DNA from: Anditalea andensis
GTDB taxonomy: Bacteria; Bacteroidota; Bacteroidia; Cytophagales; Cyclobacteriaceae
DNA: 64,000 nucleotides
Direction: 5' to 3'
Assembly (NCBI RefSeq): GCF_000714815.1
Contig: NZ_JMIH01000024.1
Span: forward strand, 248,001 to 312,000
Numbering within the stretch: position 1 is the stretch's first letter; every line of letters begins with the position of its first letter. Of this stretch, positions 8,439 to 17,606 are shown one piece after another. A model generated the notes under the pieces. The model saw only the letters and a list, made by a program, of their open reading frames with translations. It did not search any database and was not told where the DNA came from. Position numbers and translations under genes: made by a program.

Positions 8439-11400
8439 ATGCTCAACAGTATCATCAAATTCTTTCTTGACAATAAGCTTGTCACCGTATTGCTGTTAAT
8501 CCTAATCGTAGGATGGGGTATAGTGGTGGCACCCTTTAAATGGGACACGGGCTTCCTACCCAATGATCCCGTACCGGTAGATGCGATTCCCGATATAGGG
8601 GAAAACCAGCAGATCGTATTCACGGACTGGATGGGCAGATCCCCGCAGGATGTGGAGGACCAGATCACTTATCCCCTGACTACTTCACTGCTAGGTATGC
8701 CCGGTGTCAGATCCATCCGTAGTACTTCTATGTTTGGGTTTAGTAGTATCTACATCATTTTTGAAGAGGATGTGGAGTTTTACTGGAGCCGTAGCAGGAT
8801 ATTGGAAAAACTCAATTCTCTTCCATCTCAGCTTTTGCCCGAAGGGGTACAACCCCAGCTGGGTCCTGATGCTACAGGACTGGGGCAAGTCTACTTTTAC
8901 ACTTTAGAAGGGCGTGATGAGCAGGGTAATCCTGCCGGAGGATGGGATCTCCACGAACTCAGAAGTATACAGGATTTCTACGTGCGGTATGGTCTCGCTG
9001 GTGCCTCCGGAGTAGCGGAAGTAGCCAGCATCGGGGGGCACGTGAAAGAGTATCAAGTGGATATGGATCCGGATGCCATGAGGGCAAATAATGTGACGCT
9101 CATGGATGTAATGACCGCGGTCAGGCAGTCCAATCTCGATGTGGGTGCCAATACCATGGAAGTTAACAAGGTGGAATACATCGTTCGTGGACTGGGTTAT
9201 GTAAAATCGATAGAAGATATAGAGCAGGCCGTAGTGTCGATGAATAATAACGTCCCGCTGCGCATCCGTGATATAGCGAAAGTCAACATAGGACCAGCCA
9301 GTAGGGCTGAAAGGGCTATTTTGGACAAAGGTGGAGCAGAAGCTGTAGGAGGGGTAGTAGTGGCCCGGTACGGGGATAATCCACTCCAGGTAATAGAAGA
9401 GATAAAAAGAAAGATAGAAGAAATATCCCCCGGTCTTCCGAGCAAAACTTTAGAAGACGGTACAGTCTCTAAAGTGACGATAGTCCCCTTCTATGATAGG
9501 TCGGGTCTGATCAATGAAACTCTCAATACCCTAAATGAAGCCATCAGTCTCCAGATACTGATTACCATCATCGTAATCATAGTCATGGTGGTAAACCTTA
9601 GGGCAAGTCTGCTTATATCTGCCTTACTCCCCCTGGCAGTGCTGATGTGCTTTATCATGATGAAGTATGTTGGGGTAGATGCCAATATTGTCGCTTTGTC
9701 CGGTATCGCGATCGCTATAGGTACCATGGTGGATCTGGGTATTATCTTGAGTGAGAATATACTCAGGCATATAGGTGAAGCAGGCGATAGAAAATCAAAG
9801 CTAGTAGTCATCTATGAAGCGACTACAGAAGTGGCTTCTGCTATTCTGACAGCTGTCCTGACTACTATAGTGAGTTTTCTACCGGTATTTACACTCCAGG
9901 CAGCAGAGGGTAAACTATTCGGTCCCTTGGCTTACACTAAAACGTTTGCCTTGATAGCCGCGCTTATTTTCACTTTGATTATCATGCCCACATTCGCTCA
10001 CTGGATGTTTGGAGCCCAGTTTAAATCGGAAAAACTTCGAAAGAATGCCGATTATATCATGCTGATAGTAGGCTTAGCTATAATCTTTGTCTTTCCCTGG
10101 GCAGGATTAGTTCTTACCGCGTTTGCTTTAAATAACCTTTTGCATGCCCAGTTTCCAGATAGGACAGCAAATGGTAGGTTTAAAGAATTAATCACGATAG
10201 CTATCACAGTAATAGCTGTTTCCTTTCTACTGGCTTATGAATGGAGGCCATTGGGACTGGGACAGCCCGCCATTATCAATTTCATCTTTATTATACTGGT
10301 GATAGGAGTTGTATTGGGTAGTTTCAGGCTCTTCATCAGATTCTATAGGGGTATTTTAGTATGGTGTCTGGATAATAAAAAGCTTTTCCTGACGCTGCCT
10401 TTGACTATAATTCTTATTGCCCTTATGGCATGGATGGGTTTTGCGAGAGTTTTTGGATTTGTGGCTACAGGCTTTGATCGGGTAGGCTGGAATGTACGGA
10501 CCAATAATGTATGGACAGGTATGGCCCATACTTTCCCAGGTATGGGAAAGGAATTTATGCCTGCTCTTAATGAGGGATCATTTCTCCTGATGCCCACCTC
10601 GATGCCCCACTCCGGTGTAGCAGCTAATATGGAGATAGTAAAGCAGCTTGATATGCTGGTGCAGGCTATCCCGGAAGTGGATATGGTAGTAGGAAAAGCA
10701 GGGAGGGCAGAGAGCCCCCTTGATCCTGCCCCTATGTCCATGTATGAAAACATCATCAATTACAAAACTGAATTTCTCCAGGATGATCAGGCCAATAAGC
10801 TAAGATTTGAAACTAATGCCCGAGGACAGTATAGGTTGAATATTCAGGATAGGGATTGGTACTTTGACAGATCTACGGATTTGATCGTGGATGACCAAAA
10901 TGAAGAAATAGCTGGAACGGAAGCAATTCCCTATAGGCGCAATATCAGCAGGTATCTGATCGAACATCCTCGTGGACAGCATTTCCGACAGTGGCGGGAT
11001 GTAATACGATCCCCGAATGATATCTGGGACGAAATCCAATTACGGACTAACAGTATACCCGGAGTTACCTCCGCACCAAAGCTGCAGCCGATCGAAACCA
11101 GACTGGTCATGCTGCAGACCGGCATGAGAGCTCCCATGGGCATCAAAGTGTATGGGCCTGACCTTCAAACCATAGAGCAATTTAGTTTAAAAATCGAACA
11201 GGCACTTAAAGATGTTCCTTCTGTAAAAAGTGAAGCCGTATTTGCTGACCGATCCCTGGGTAAACCATATCTGGAAATCGATCTGGATAGAGTGGCTCTT
11301 GGAAGATTTGGTCTGAATGTAGCAGATGTGCAGGAATTTATAGAAGTAGCAGTAGGGGGCATGGAGTTATCCACTACCGTAGAAGGCAGGGAGAGATATG

Positions 11401-12311
11401 CCATCAGAGCCAGGTTCGCGCGGGAATTTAGAGATGATCCGGATGCACTTAGAAATATCTTGGTAAATACTGCTACCGGAGGTCAGATACCATTGGGTCA
11501 GATCGCGGATATCACCTATCGCCCTGGGCCTATGATGATCAGAGGGGAAGATACTTTCCTGGTGGGTTATGTACTCTTTGATAAGAGAGAGGGATTTGCA
11601 GAAGTCACAGCAGTAGAAGATGCAGATAGGTATTTGCGATCGATGATATCCTCCGGTGAGCTGGTAATTCCATCAGGTGTAAGCTATACATTTAGTGGTA
11701 ACTATGAAAACCAAGTTAGAGCAGAAAAACGCCTGGCTATAGTTATCCCATTGAGTTTAACTGTCATATTTCTGATTCTTTATTTCCAGTTTAGATCTAC
11801 CGCTGTTGCCTTTATGATATTCAGTGCTATTGCCATGGCATTTGCTGGCGGTTTTCTGATGCTATGGCTTTGGGGTCAGACCTGGTTTTTTGATATGGAT
11901 ATATTCGGGACTAATATGAGAGGTCTGTTCCAGATGGGGACCATTAATTTGAGTGTGGCTGTCTGGGTAGGTTTTATAGCCTTATTTGGAATAGCTACGG
12001 ATGATGGTGTAGTGATGGGGACTTATCTGACGCAGAGTTTTGATAGGTCTAAGCCTGATAATGTAAAAGAAGTGAGAAGGGCAGTATTAGAGGCAGGACT
12101 GAAAAGAATTCGTCCCTGTCTGATGACCACAGCCACTACACTTTTAGCCCTACTTCCTATCCTTACTTCTACCGGAAGAGGAGCAGATATAATGATACCG
12201 ATGGCGATACCTGCATTTGGAGGTATGGCGGTAGCATTGATATCCCTTTTTATAGTACCGGTGCTTTATTCCTGGAATGAAGAAAGAAAAATTACAAAAT
12301 TAAATGAATAG
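8439..12311 (+). CDS. cusA: CusA/CzcA-type RND heavy-metal efflux pump
   Basis: Proton-driven inner-membrane pump of the HME-RND family, exporting Cu(I)/Ag(I) or divalent metals through the CusB/CusC partners encoded downstream. The N-terminus (MLNSIIKFFLDNKLVTVLLL) is TM1; PDIGENQQIVFTDWMGRSPQDVEDQITYPL is the family signature; Asp432 in GTMVDLGIILSEN is the expected proton-relay residue. The periplasmic stretch LMPTSMPHSGVAANMEI and PLDPAPMSMYENII is Met-rich, which favours Cu(I)/Ag(I). At 1290 residues it is some 240 longer than E. coli CusA: extra hydrophobic segments (about 535-640) and a soluble insert (about 785-880) account for this. Confidence 0.9.
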   Translation: MLNSIIKFFLDNKLVTVLLLILIVGWGIVVAPFKWDTGFLPNDPVPVDAIPDIGENQQIVFTDWMGRSPQDVEDQITYPLTTSLLGMPGVRSIRSTSMFGFSSIYIIFEEDVEFYWSRSRILEKLNSLPSQLLPEGVQPQLGPDATGLGQVYFYTLEGRDEQGNPAGGWDLHELRSIQDFYVRYGLAGASGVAEVASIGGHVKEYQVDMDPDAMRANNVTLMDVMTAVRQSNLDVGANTMEVNKVEYIVRGLGYVKSIEDIEQAVVSMNNNVPLRIRDIAKVNIGPASRAERAILDKGGAEAVGGVVVARYGDNPLQVIEEIKRKIEEISPGLPSKTLEDGTVSKVTIVPFYDRSGLINETLNTLNEAISLQILITIIVIIVMVVNLRASLLISALLPLAVLMCFIMMKYVGVDANIVALSGIAIAIGTMVDLGIILSENILRHIGEAGDRKSKLVVIYEATTEVASAILTAVLTTIVSFLPVFTLQAAEGKLFGPLAYTKTFALIAALIFTLIIMPTFAHWMFGAQFKSEKLRKNADYIMLIVGLAIIFVFPWAGLVLTAFALNNLLHAQFPDRTANGRFKELITIAITVIAVSFLLAYEWRPLGLGQPAIINFIFIILVIGVVLGSFRLFIRFYRGILVWCLDNKKLFLTLPLTIILIALMAWMGFARVFGFVATGFDRVGWNVRTNNVWTGMAHTFPGMGKEFMPALNEGSFLLMPTSMPHSGVAANMEIVKQLDMLVQAIPEVDMVVGKAGRAESPLDPAPMSMYENIINYKTEFLQDDQANKLRFETNARGQYRLNIQDRDWYFDRSTDLIVDDQNEEIAGTEAIPYRRNISRYLIEHPRGQHFRQWRDVIRSPNDIWDEIQLRTNSIPGVTSAPKLQPIETRLVMLQTGMRAPMGIKVYGPDLQTIEQFSLKIEQALKDVPSVKSEAVFADRSLGKPYLEIDLDRVALGRFGLNVADVQEFIEVAVGGMELSTTVEGRERYAIRARFAREFRDDPDALRNILVNTATGGQIPLGQIADITYRPGPMMIRGEDTFLVGYVLFDKREGFAEVTAVEDADRYLRSMISSGELVIPSGVSYTFSGNYENQVRAEKRLAIVIPLSLTVIFLILYFQFRSTAVAFMIFSAIAMAFAGGFLMLWLWGQTWFFDMDIFGTNMRGLFQMGTINLSVAVWVGFIALFGIATDDGVVMGTYLTQSFDRSKPDNVKEVRRAVLEAGLKRIRPCLMTTATTLLALLPILTSTGRGADIMIPMAIPAFGGMAVALISLFIVPVLYSWNEERKITKLNE

Positions 12312-12335
12312 GAATTTCGCAAGTCAAGATAGGCA

Positions 12336-13814
12336 ATGATGAAAGCAAAAAATATCATATACATCACTATACTAAGTCTGGTGTTCACTATATCTCATGG
12401 ACGAGTCAAAGCCCAAGTATTAGATACTTATCTCGTAGAGGCAGGTGAAAACAACCCAGAGGTACGGGCCACTTTCAGTCAGTATATGGCAGCAATGGAA
12501 AGGGTACCACAGGTGGGTTCACTACCAGACCCGGAGCTTACCATGGGTGTATTTCTTCGTCCTATGGAGCGGCTAATGGGAAACCAAAGGGCTGATATAT
12601 CTTTAATGCAGATGTTCCCCTGGTTTGGGATGCTCAGGACCCAAAGAGATGAAGCCAGCCTAATGGCACAGGCATCCTATGAGCGGTTTAGAGAGTCTAA
12701 AAACCAATTGTACTATCAGGTAAAAAGCACTTATTATTCACTTCATCAGTTGCAAAATGAAATTGAAATCATGCAGCAAAACCTCGATATACTAAGATCC
12801 ATGGAGAGACTCGCTTTGGTCCGCTACCAGGGGGGAGGCACAGGTGAGGCAGCGTCCAGCGCATCTGGAGCCGTAAGGTCAGCGGGTACCGGGGTAAGTA
12901 GCCCTGGAGCTTCGTCTATGGCGATGGGCGGAGCCTCCAGCCCTGCACCTACTACCAGACAGTCCCCTCCTACAGGTGGCACAGGTATGGGAGGCATGGG
13001 CGCAGGTGCGGGTGGATCCGGAGGTAAACTGACAGATGTGCTAAGGATACAGATCCAAATAAAAGCTATGGAAAGCCAGCTGGCCACACTTGCAGATAGA
13101 AAAACACCTCTCATTACCAGATTTAATTATCTCCTGGGAAGACCAAAAGACCAACACATAGATTTAGAGAATAACCTGCAGCCGAGAGCTTTGGTTTATG
13201 ATGAAGAGAGTTATATCGACAGTCTACTTTTGGATAATCCTATGCTGAAAATGTATGAAGCAGAAGCACAGGCCTATACTATACAGGGAGAAATGGCGAA
13301 ATTGGAAGGAAGGCCTATGATAGGGGTAGGCTTAAACTATATGGTGTTCTCTCCCAGAGGTGAAAACGGAATGCCGGGTATGGGGATGGAATATATGCCA
13401 GCCGGCATGGGTAATAATATGGTGATGCCTATGGTATCCCTTTCTCTACCTATATACAGGAAAAGATATAAAGCCATGCAGACCGAGTCCAGATATAATA
13501 GGGAAGCTATGGAGCTGCAAAGAGAAAATGCAGCCAACAGTCTAATCACACAATTAGATGAAACTATTAATGAAATCAGGGATACCGAGCGAAAGGTAAG
13601 GTTATATGAAGAACAGGTGAGATTGACCCAACAAACTTTGGATCTGATGATCACCTCCTATGCTTCAGAAGGATCCTCTTTTGAAGAGCTTTTGTCAGTA
13701 CAGAGAGAATTATTGGACTATAGATTAGAATTGCTAAATACCATCATAGGCCAATATGAAGCCTACGCTATGTTAGATATGGTTTTGGCTAGGAATGTAA
13801 ATGAAGATATTTAA
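12336..13814 (+). CDS. CusC-type TolC outer-membrane protein with Gly/Ser/Met-rich insert
   Basis: Outer-membrane channel of the metal efflux system, 492 residues, signal peptide ending KAQ. The OEP repeats are clear (LPDPELTMGVFLRPMERL; the C-terminal helix with FEELLSVQRELLDYRLELL). Residues about 166-230 are a low-complexity Gly/Ser/Ala/Pro/Met insert placed where a YxxG...VL motif normally runs through, near the periplasmic end of the helical barrel. Residues 346-366 hold eight methionines in 21 residues, followed by SLSLPIYRKRYKA. Both could hold Cu(I)/Ag(I); that is inference. It lies 24 bases after cusA and 30 before cusB. Confidence 0.85.
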   Translation: MMKAKNIIYITILSLVFTISHGRVKAQVLDTYLVEAGENNPEVRATFSQYMAAMERVPQVGSLPDPELTMGVFLRPMERLMGNQRADISLMQMFPWFGMLRTQRDEASLMAQASYERFRESKNQLYYQVKSTYYSLHQLQNEIEIMQQNLDILRSMERLALVRYQGGGTGEAASSASGAVRSAGTGVSSPGASSMAMGGASSPAPTTRQSPPTGGTGMGGMGAGAGGSGGKLTDVLRIQIQIKAMESQLATLADRKTPLITRFNYLLGRPKDQHIDLENNLQPRALVYDEESYIDSLLLDNPMLKMYEAEAQAYTIQGEMAKLEGRPMIGVGLNYMVFSPRGENGMPGMGMEYMPAGMGNNMVMPMVSLSLPIYRKRYKAMQTESRYNREAMELQRENAANSLITQLDETINEIRDTERKVRLYEEQVRLTQQTLDLMITSYASEGSSFEELLSVQRELLDYRLELLNTIIGQYEAYAMLDMVLARNVNEDI

Positions 13815-13844
13815 TATCCTTACGGGATTTTAATAATAACAGCA

Positions 13845-15611
13845 ATGAGAAATACAAAACAAATACTAATCATAGCACTGGGCTGCTTGTTCTTTGGAGC
13901 TATTATTGGCTGGAGCATAAGTTCCTCCTCTGGAGATGGACACGAAGGTCATGGGCATGAAGCAGGAGATGGTACCATCTTTACTTGCTCGATGCACCCG
14001 CAGATCCGGCAGGACGAGCCCGGCCAATGTCCGCTTTGCGGTATGGCGCTTACTCCGCTTCAGGCGAGGGGCTCAGGAGTATCTGATCCATATGTATTGG
14101 AAATGACACCTGAAGCTATGGCGCTGTCCAATGTGATGCTCACCCGAGTGGGATCTGGTGTAGGAGCTCAGGAGATAAGACTTAGCGGTAAGATCCAACC
14201 TGATGAGCAAAGGGTCAATAGTTTAGCAGCTAATTATGGTGGGCGTATAGACCGCCTATACGTAAGCTTTACGGGACAGGAAGTGAGGAGAGGCGAAAGG
14301 TTAGCCACTATCTATTCTCCCGACCTGATCAATGCTCAAAAGGAGCTATTGGAAACAGCCCGTATGAGAGATACCAATCCGCAGCTATACAATGCTGCCA
14401 GAGAAAGACTAAGGTTATGGAATGTACCTGAGGAACAGATTCAGGCTATAGAAGATCGCGGGGAGGTAGCTACCCAATTTGATGTTTTTGCAGATGCCAG
14501 TGGTATAGTCACGGCGAGAAATGTATCAGTAGGTGATTTTATCAGCAGAGGAACTGTCCTATTTGACATAGTAGATCTTAGCAGGGTATGGGTGATGCTG
14601 GATGCATATGAGTCGGATCTCGGATTTATCAATAGGGGAGACCAATTGACATTTTCAGTGAATGCTTATCCAGGAAGGGATTTTACCGGGACGGTAGATT
14701 TTATAGACCCGGTCATAAACCCCGATACCAGGACACTGACTGTGCGCGCAGAAGTGCCTAATCCAGGAGGGGTTTTAAAACCGGAAATGTTTGTCACCGC
14801 TAATGTGAAAAGCAGTGCCCAAATATCAGAAACGGCCTTAATGATACCTAAAACAGCACTGCTTTGGACAGGTAAAAGATCAGTAGTCTATGTCCAGCGT
14901 GGGGATAGAACTGCTCCGGCATTTGAAATGGTGGAGGTAGAATTAGGTCCCCGGGTCGGAGATCAGTATCAGGTGCTTTCAGGATTGGAGGGGGGAGATC
15001 AGGTGGTATCCAATGGGGTATTTGCCATAGATGCCGCTGCCCAGTTGACTGGAAATTACAGCATGATGAATAGGCCTGAAATTAAAACTCTGGATGTTCC
15101 TGAGGCTTTCAGGCGACAGTTTACAAACCTGCTCGGTGATTATCTAGCACTGAAAGATCAATTAGTGGAGACGGATCCGGCAGATGCCCGGAAAAAGGCA
15201 TCAAATATGCGGGAATCTTTATCTAGGGTAGACATGTCCCTTTTGGACCCAAATGCCCATAATACCTGGATGGAACTATTTACTCCTATAGAGAGAAGCA
15301 TATCTTCAATGGAAAAATCGACAGATGTTCAGATTCAACGCAATGCTTTTGAAGTACTTTCAAACCATATGATAGAAGCTGTAGAGTATTTTGGAACTGA
15401 AAAAGACCGGGTATTTAAGCAGTTTTGCCCCATGGCATTTGATAATAAGGGAGCCTTCTGGCTTAGCGGAGAAAGGGAAATCCGTAATCCCTATTATGGC
15501 GATATGATGTTGACCTGTGGAGAAGTAAGGAATGTTTACGAGAAAGGCAAACCTACTACAGTAAATGGAAGTGGAGCTGCTGCCGGTGACAGTGGAGGCC
15601 ATAGACATTGA
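13845..15611 (+). CDS. cusB: CusB-type periplasmic adaptor with heavy-metal-binding and DUF3347 domains
   Basis: Periplasmic adaptor (588 residues) linking CusA to the TolC channel. After a membrane anchor or signal comes a His-rich run (GHEGHGHE), then a heavy-metal-binding domain with Cys48 (TCSMHP), Cys62 and Cys65 (CPLCGMALTPL). The hairpin, lipoyl and barrel domains follow (AANYGGRIDRLYVSFTGQEV; IVTARNVSVGDFISRG; DPVINPDTRTLTVRAEVPNP). The last 160 residues are a DUF3347 domain with QFCPMAFDNKGAFW and IRNPYYGDMMLTCGEVR, and the protein ends in HRH. The DUF3347 fusion repeats the domain of the next gene. Confidence 0.9.
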   Translation: MRNTKQILIIALGCLFFGAIIGWSISSSSGDGHEGHGHEAGDGTIFTCSMHPQIRQDEPGQCPLCGMALTPLQARGSGVSDPYVLEMTPEAMALSNVMLTRVGSGVGAQEIRLSGKIQPDEQRVNSLAANYGGRIDRLYVSFTGQEVRRGERLATIYSPDLINAQKELLETARMRDTNPQLYNAARERLRLWNVPEEQIQAIEDRGEVATQFDVFADASGIVTARNVSVGDFISRGTVLFDIVDLSRVWVMLDAYESDLGFINRGDQLTFSVNAYPGRDFTGTVDFIDPVINPDTRTLTVRAEVPNPGGVLKPEMFVTANVKSSAQISETALMIPKTALLWTGKRSVVYVQRGDRTAPAFEMVEVELGPRVGDQYQVLSGLEGGDQVVSNGVFAIDAAAQLTGNYSMMNRPEIKTLDVPEAFRRQFTNLLGDYLALKDQLVETDPADARKKASNMRESLSRVDMSLLDPNAHNTWMELFTPIERSISSMEKSTDVQIQRNAFEVLSNHMIEAVEYFGTEKDRVFKQFCPMAFDNKGAFWLSGEREIRNPYYGDMMLTCGEVRNVYEKGKPTTVNGSGAAAGDSGGHRH

Positions 15612-15713
15612 TTATAGGATGATGGTTGTCGGATGTCGGAGACCGAAAAACTTTATACTAGCATCTTGCTACTTGAAACTTTAATTTAATTATAACAAAA
15701 AATAATAGAAACT

Positions 15714-16301
15714 ATGAGAAATTTAATGATTGCATTCGCATTGACATTCGCAGTAGCCTGCAATAACCAGACTGAAACTCAGGAAGAGACAGCTCACGAT
15801 GATGGCAGTACCCATGTTATGGAAGCAGATACTAGGACTGCGATGAGTACTGATCCTGATTTTACGATTGAAAGTGCTGCCCACCAACAGCTTTTAAGAG
15901 ATTTTTATACAGCTTATATAAATTTAAAAGAAGGATTGGTAGCAGCAGATAACCAGCGTACAGATAGGGCTGCTAAAGAAATGCGTACCATCATTACAGA
16001 TGCATCCTTCAATGAACTGGAAGGTGAAGCCCATGACCACATAGCACAGATGGGAAGAGATGTGATCCGAATGGTAGAGCATTCTGATGTAGAAGAGCAG
16101 AGAAATTATTTGAATTCCCTATCTACCTCTCTTTTTACTATGTTAAAAGCAGGGGATATACAGACTGAAGCTTATTTGCAGCATTGTCCGATGGCTTTTG
16201 ATAACCAGGGAGCTTATTGGGTAAGTGATAAGGAAGAGATAAGAAATCCATACTATGGTGATAGAATGCTGAAGTGTGGATCAGTAAGAGAGACTTTATA
16301 A
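15714..16301 (+). CDS. DUF3347 domain lipoprotein, probable periplasmic metal-binding partner
   Basis: 195 residues: lipobox AVACNNQ, an acidic/His linker, then one DUF3347 domain. Its end (HCPMAFDNQGAYWVSDKEE ... IRNPYYGDRMLKCGSVRETL) is nearly the same as the C-terminus of the CusB protein just upstream, so one arose from the other by duplication or they share a parent. The conserved Cys-Pro-Met and second Cys would suit soft-metal binding. It closes the efflux operon, 102 bases after cusB, and a strong hairpin follows. A chaperone role analogous to CusF is inference. Confidence 0.85.
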   Translation: MRNLMIAFALTFAVACNNQTETQEETAHDDGSTHVMEADTRTAMSTDPDFTIESAAHQQLLRDFYTAYINLKEGLVAADNQRTDRAAKEMRTIITDASFNELEGEAHDHIAQMGRDVIRMVEHSDVEEQRNYLNSLSTSLFTMLKAGDIQTEAYLQHCPMAFDNQGAYWVSDKEEIRNPYYGDRMLKCGSVRETL

Positions 16302-16364
16302 AAAAATATAACCATAAGACTTTATTAAAGTAGGCATTAAGGTTTAATATTTACTTTCAAATTA

Positions 16365-16407
16365 AAATCCTTAGCTGTCACGCTGGTGTGTGTATAGCTA
16401 AGGATTT
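16365..16407. terminator. Terminator of the metal efflux operon
   Basis: Perfect 12-bp stem AAATCCTTAGCT / AGCTAAGGATTT enclosing 19 bases, between the DUF3347 lipoprotein stop and the convergent PAS gene stop. It may serve both directions. Confidence 0.7.
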
Positions 16408-16419
16408 ATTATTAAAATA

Positions 16420-17421
16420 TTATCTGAAAAGAGGGCTGGAAATATTCAAGTCAGTTTCCTGTGCATCACTTACGTTTTCTCTGATAATTTTATCCAGTTT
16501 TTCAGTTTCATATTTAAGTAATTTTAAATATTCTTTATTGTCATCTGTTATTTTTTTATCATCAAGAATATTTAAAAGCCCTAAAATATTGGCAACTTTA
16601 GCTCTCATATGGTGAGATTGATTGAAAGATATTTTTCTTAATGATTCATTTTGTTTTATAATAATTTCTTCAGATGTCTTATTTTTGGTGATATCAATAA
16701 AGCAGCCTATCATACGCTGAGGTTTTCCTCTGTTCCATCTAAATACTTTCCCAAAACAGATTACCCAAAGCGGGCTTCCATTTGGAAGAATATTTTTTAT
16801 TTCTTGATAGAATGGAACGCTTCCTTGACTACTAAAGTGTTCATTTAAGTTGGATTTAATAATTTTCAGTTCCTTAGGAGAGATTCGGGATTGCCAAGAA
16901 ACAGTTGAACTGTCTTGATCCTCCAAACTGAGCATGGCCTTAATTTCTGAACTTAAACGCTGTTTATTTTTTTCCAGATCCCAATACCAAAATCCTGCTT
17001 TATTCTTTTCAAGAAGGACACTGAACAATTCTTTTTCAGACTCTAGCTTATTGTTGGCTTTTTTAAGTGCGTTTTTAATATGAAACACTTCGGTCACATC
17101 ATGGCCTATAAAAGTAATGTGGCCCTGATCCATGTCCAAACAGAAATCCCATGAAGTTAATATAAGTTTGTTTTTTACCAGATTTTTAAGTGTAAGGGTT
17201 CGGGTGACTTTAGGTTTTAAATTATTCAGGGTTACACTGAGAATTACTTTATCGCTTTCCAGTAGGTTATCAAAAATATTATCTGAGGTATGTTGTATAC
17301 ATCCTTTATACCCATTATTAAAAGCCAATATGTTTCCACTTCTGTCAGTAATCACCACAAAATATTGGTTAGATCCCCACAGACTATCCGAAATTTTAAA
17401 AATGTTTTCTAAGCGCTCCAT
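16420..17421 (-). CDS. PAS-domain signalling protein with DHp-like C-terminus but no ATPase domain
   Basis: 333 residues from the chosen start MERLENIF. An ATG at 17493 is rejected because it would lie within the upstream gene's terminator (17483-17520). PAS-like units run from about 10-110 (FVVITDRSGNILAFNNGY) and 140-250 (FWYWDLEKNKQRLSSEI ... WVICFGKVFRWNRGKPQRMIGCFIDITK). Then comes an H-box-like helix, FNQSHHMRAKVANILGLL, with His270/His271, and a second helix, ending only 63 residues after the His. There is no room for a HATPase domain. Such kinase-less PAS/DHp proteins occur in Bacteroidota; it may dimerise with, or accept phosphate from, another kinase. Confidence 0.75.
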   Translation of the reverse strand: MERLENIFKISDSLWGSNQYFVVITDRSGNILAFNNGYKGCIQHTSDNIFDNLLESDKVILSVTLNNLKPKVTRTLTLKNLVKNKLILTSWDFCLDMDQGHITFIGHDVTEVFHIKNALKKANNKLESEKELFSVLLEKNKAGFWYWDLEKNKQRLSSEIKAMLSLEDQDSSTVSWQSRISPKELKIIKSNLNEHFSSQGSVPFYQEIKNILPNGSPLWVICFGKVFRWNRGKPQRMIGCFIDITKNKTSEEIIIKQNESLRKISFNQSHHMRAKVANILGLLNILDDKKITDDNKEYLKLLKYETEKLDKIIRENVSDAQETDLNISSPLFR

Positions 17422-17482
17422 ATTAAATATGGGAGCAAAGATCATAAATATAAAGCAAAAAACATAATGTGAAATGCAAAAA

Positions 17483-17520
17483 AGCCTAAACAAAAATTAA
17501 TTTATAATTATGTTTAGGCT
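17483..17520 (-). terminator. Terminator of the CoA-transferase gene
   Basis: Stem AGCCTAAAC / GTTTAGGCT, 9 bp, loop 20 bases. On the minus strand the right arm runs into a T6 tract, a good intrinsic terminator for the gene ending at 17607. Confidence 0.75.
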
Positions 17521-17606
17521 CTTTATTACTATTTAATCAATAAGTTCAGTGAGATATGATAATCTCGGAGGAATGGTTGAACACATCTAAATTGCAGATG
17601 AAAATA

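Noticed and set aside
12824-13114. 96-residue Pro/Ala-rich ORF on the minus strand
   Set aside because: It is the antisense of the Gly/Ser-rich insert of the TolC-type gene; a codon-bias shadow, not a gene.
17422-17493. Longer N-terminus for the PAS protein, with a hydrophobic start
   Set aside because: This stretch overlaps the terminator of the preceding CoA-transferase gene (17483-17520); the start at 17421 gives a normal PAS protein.
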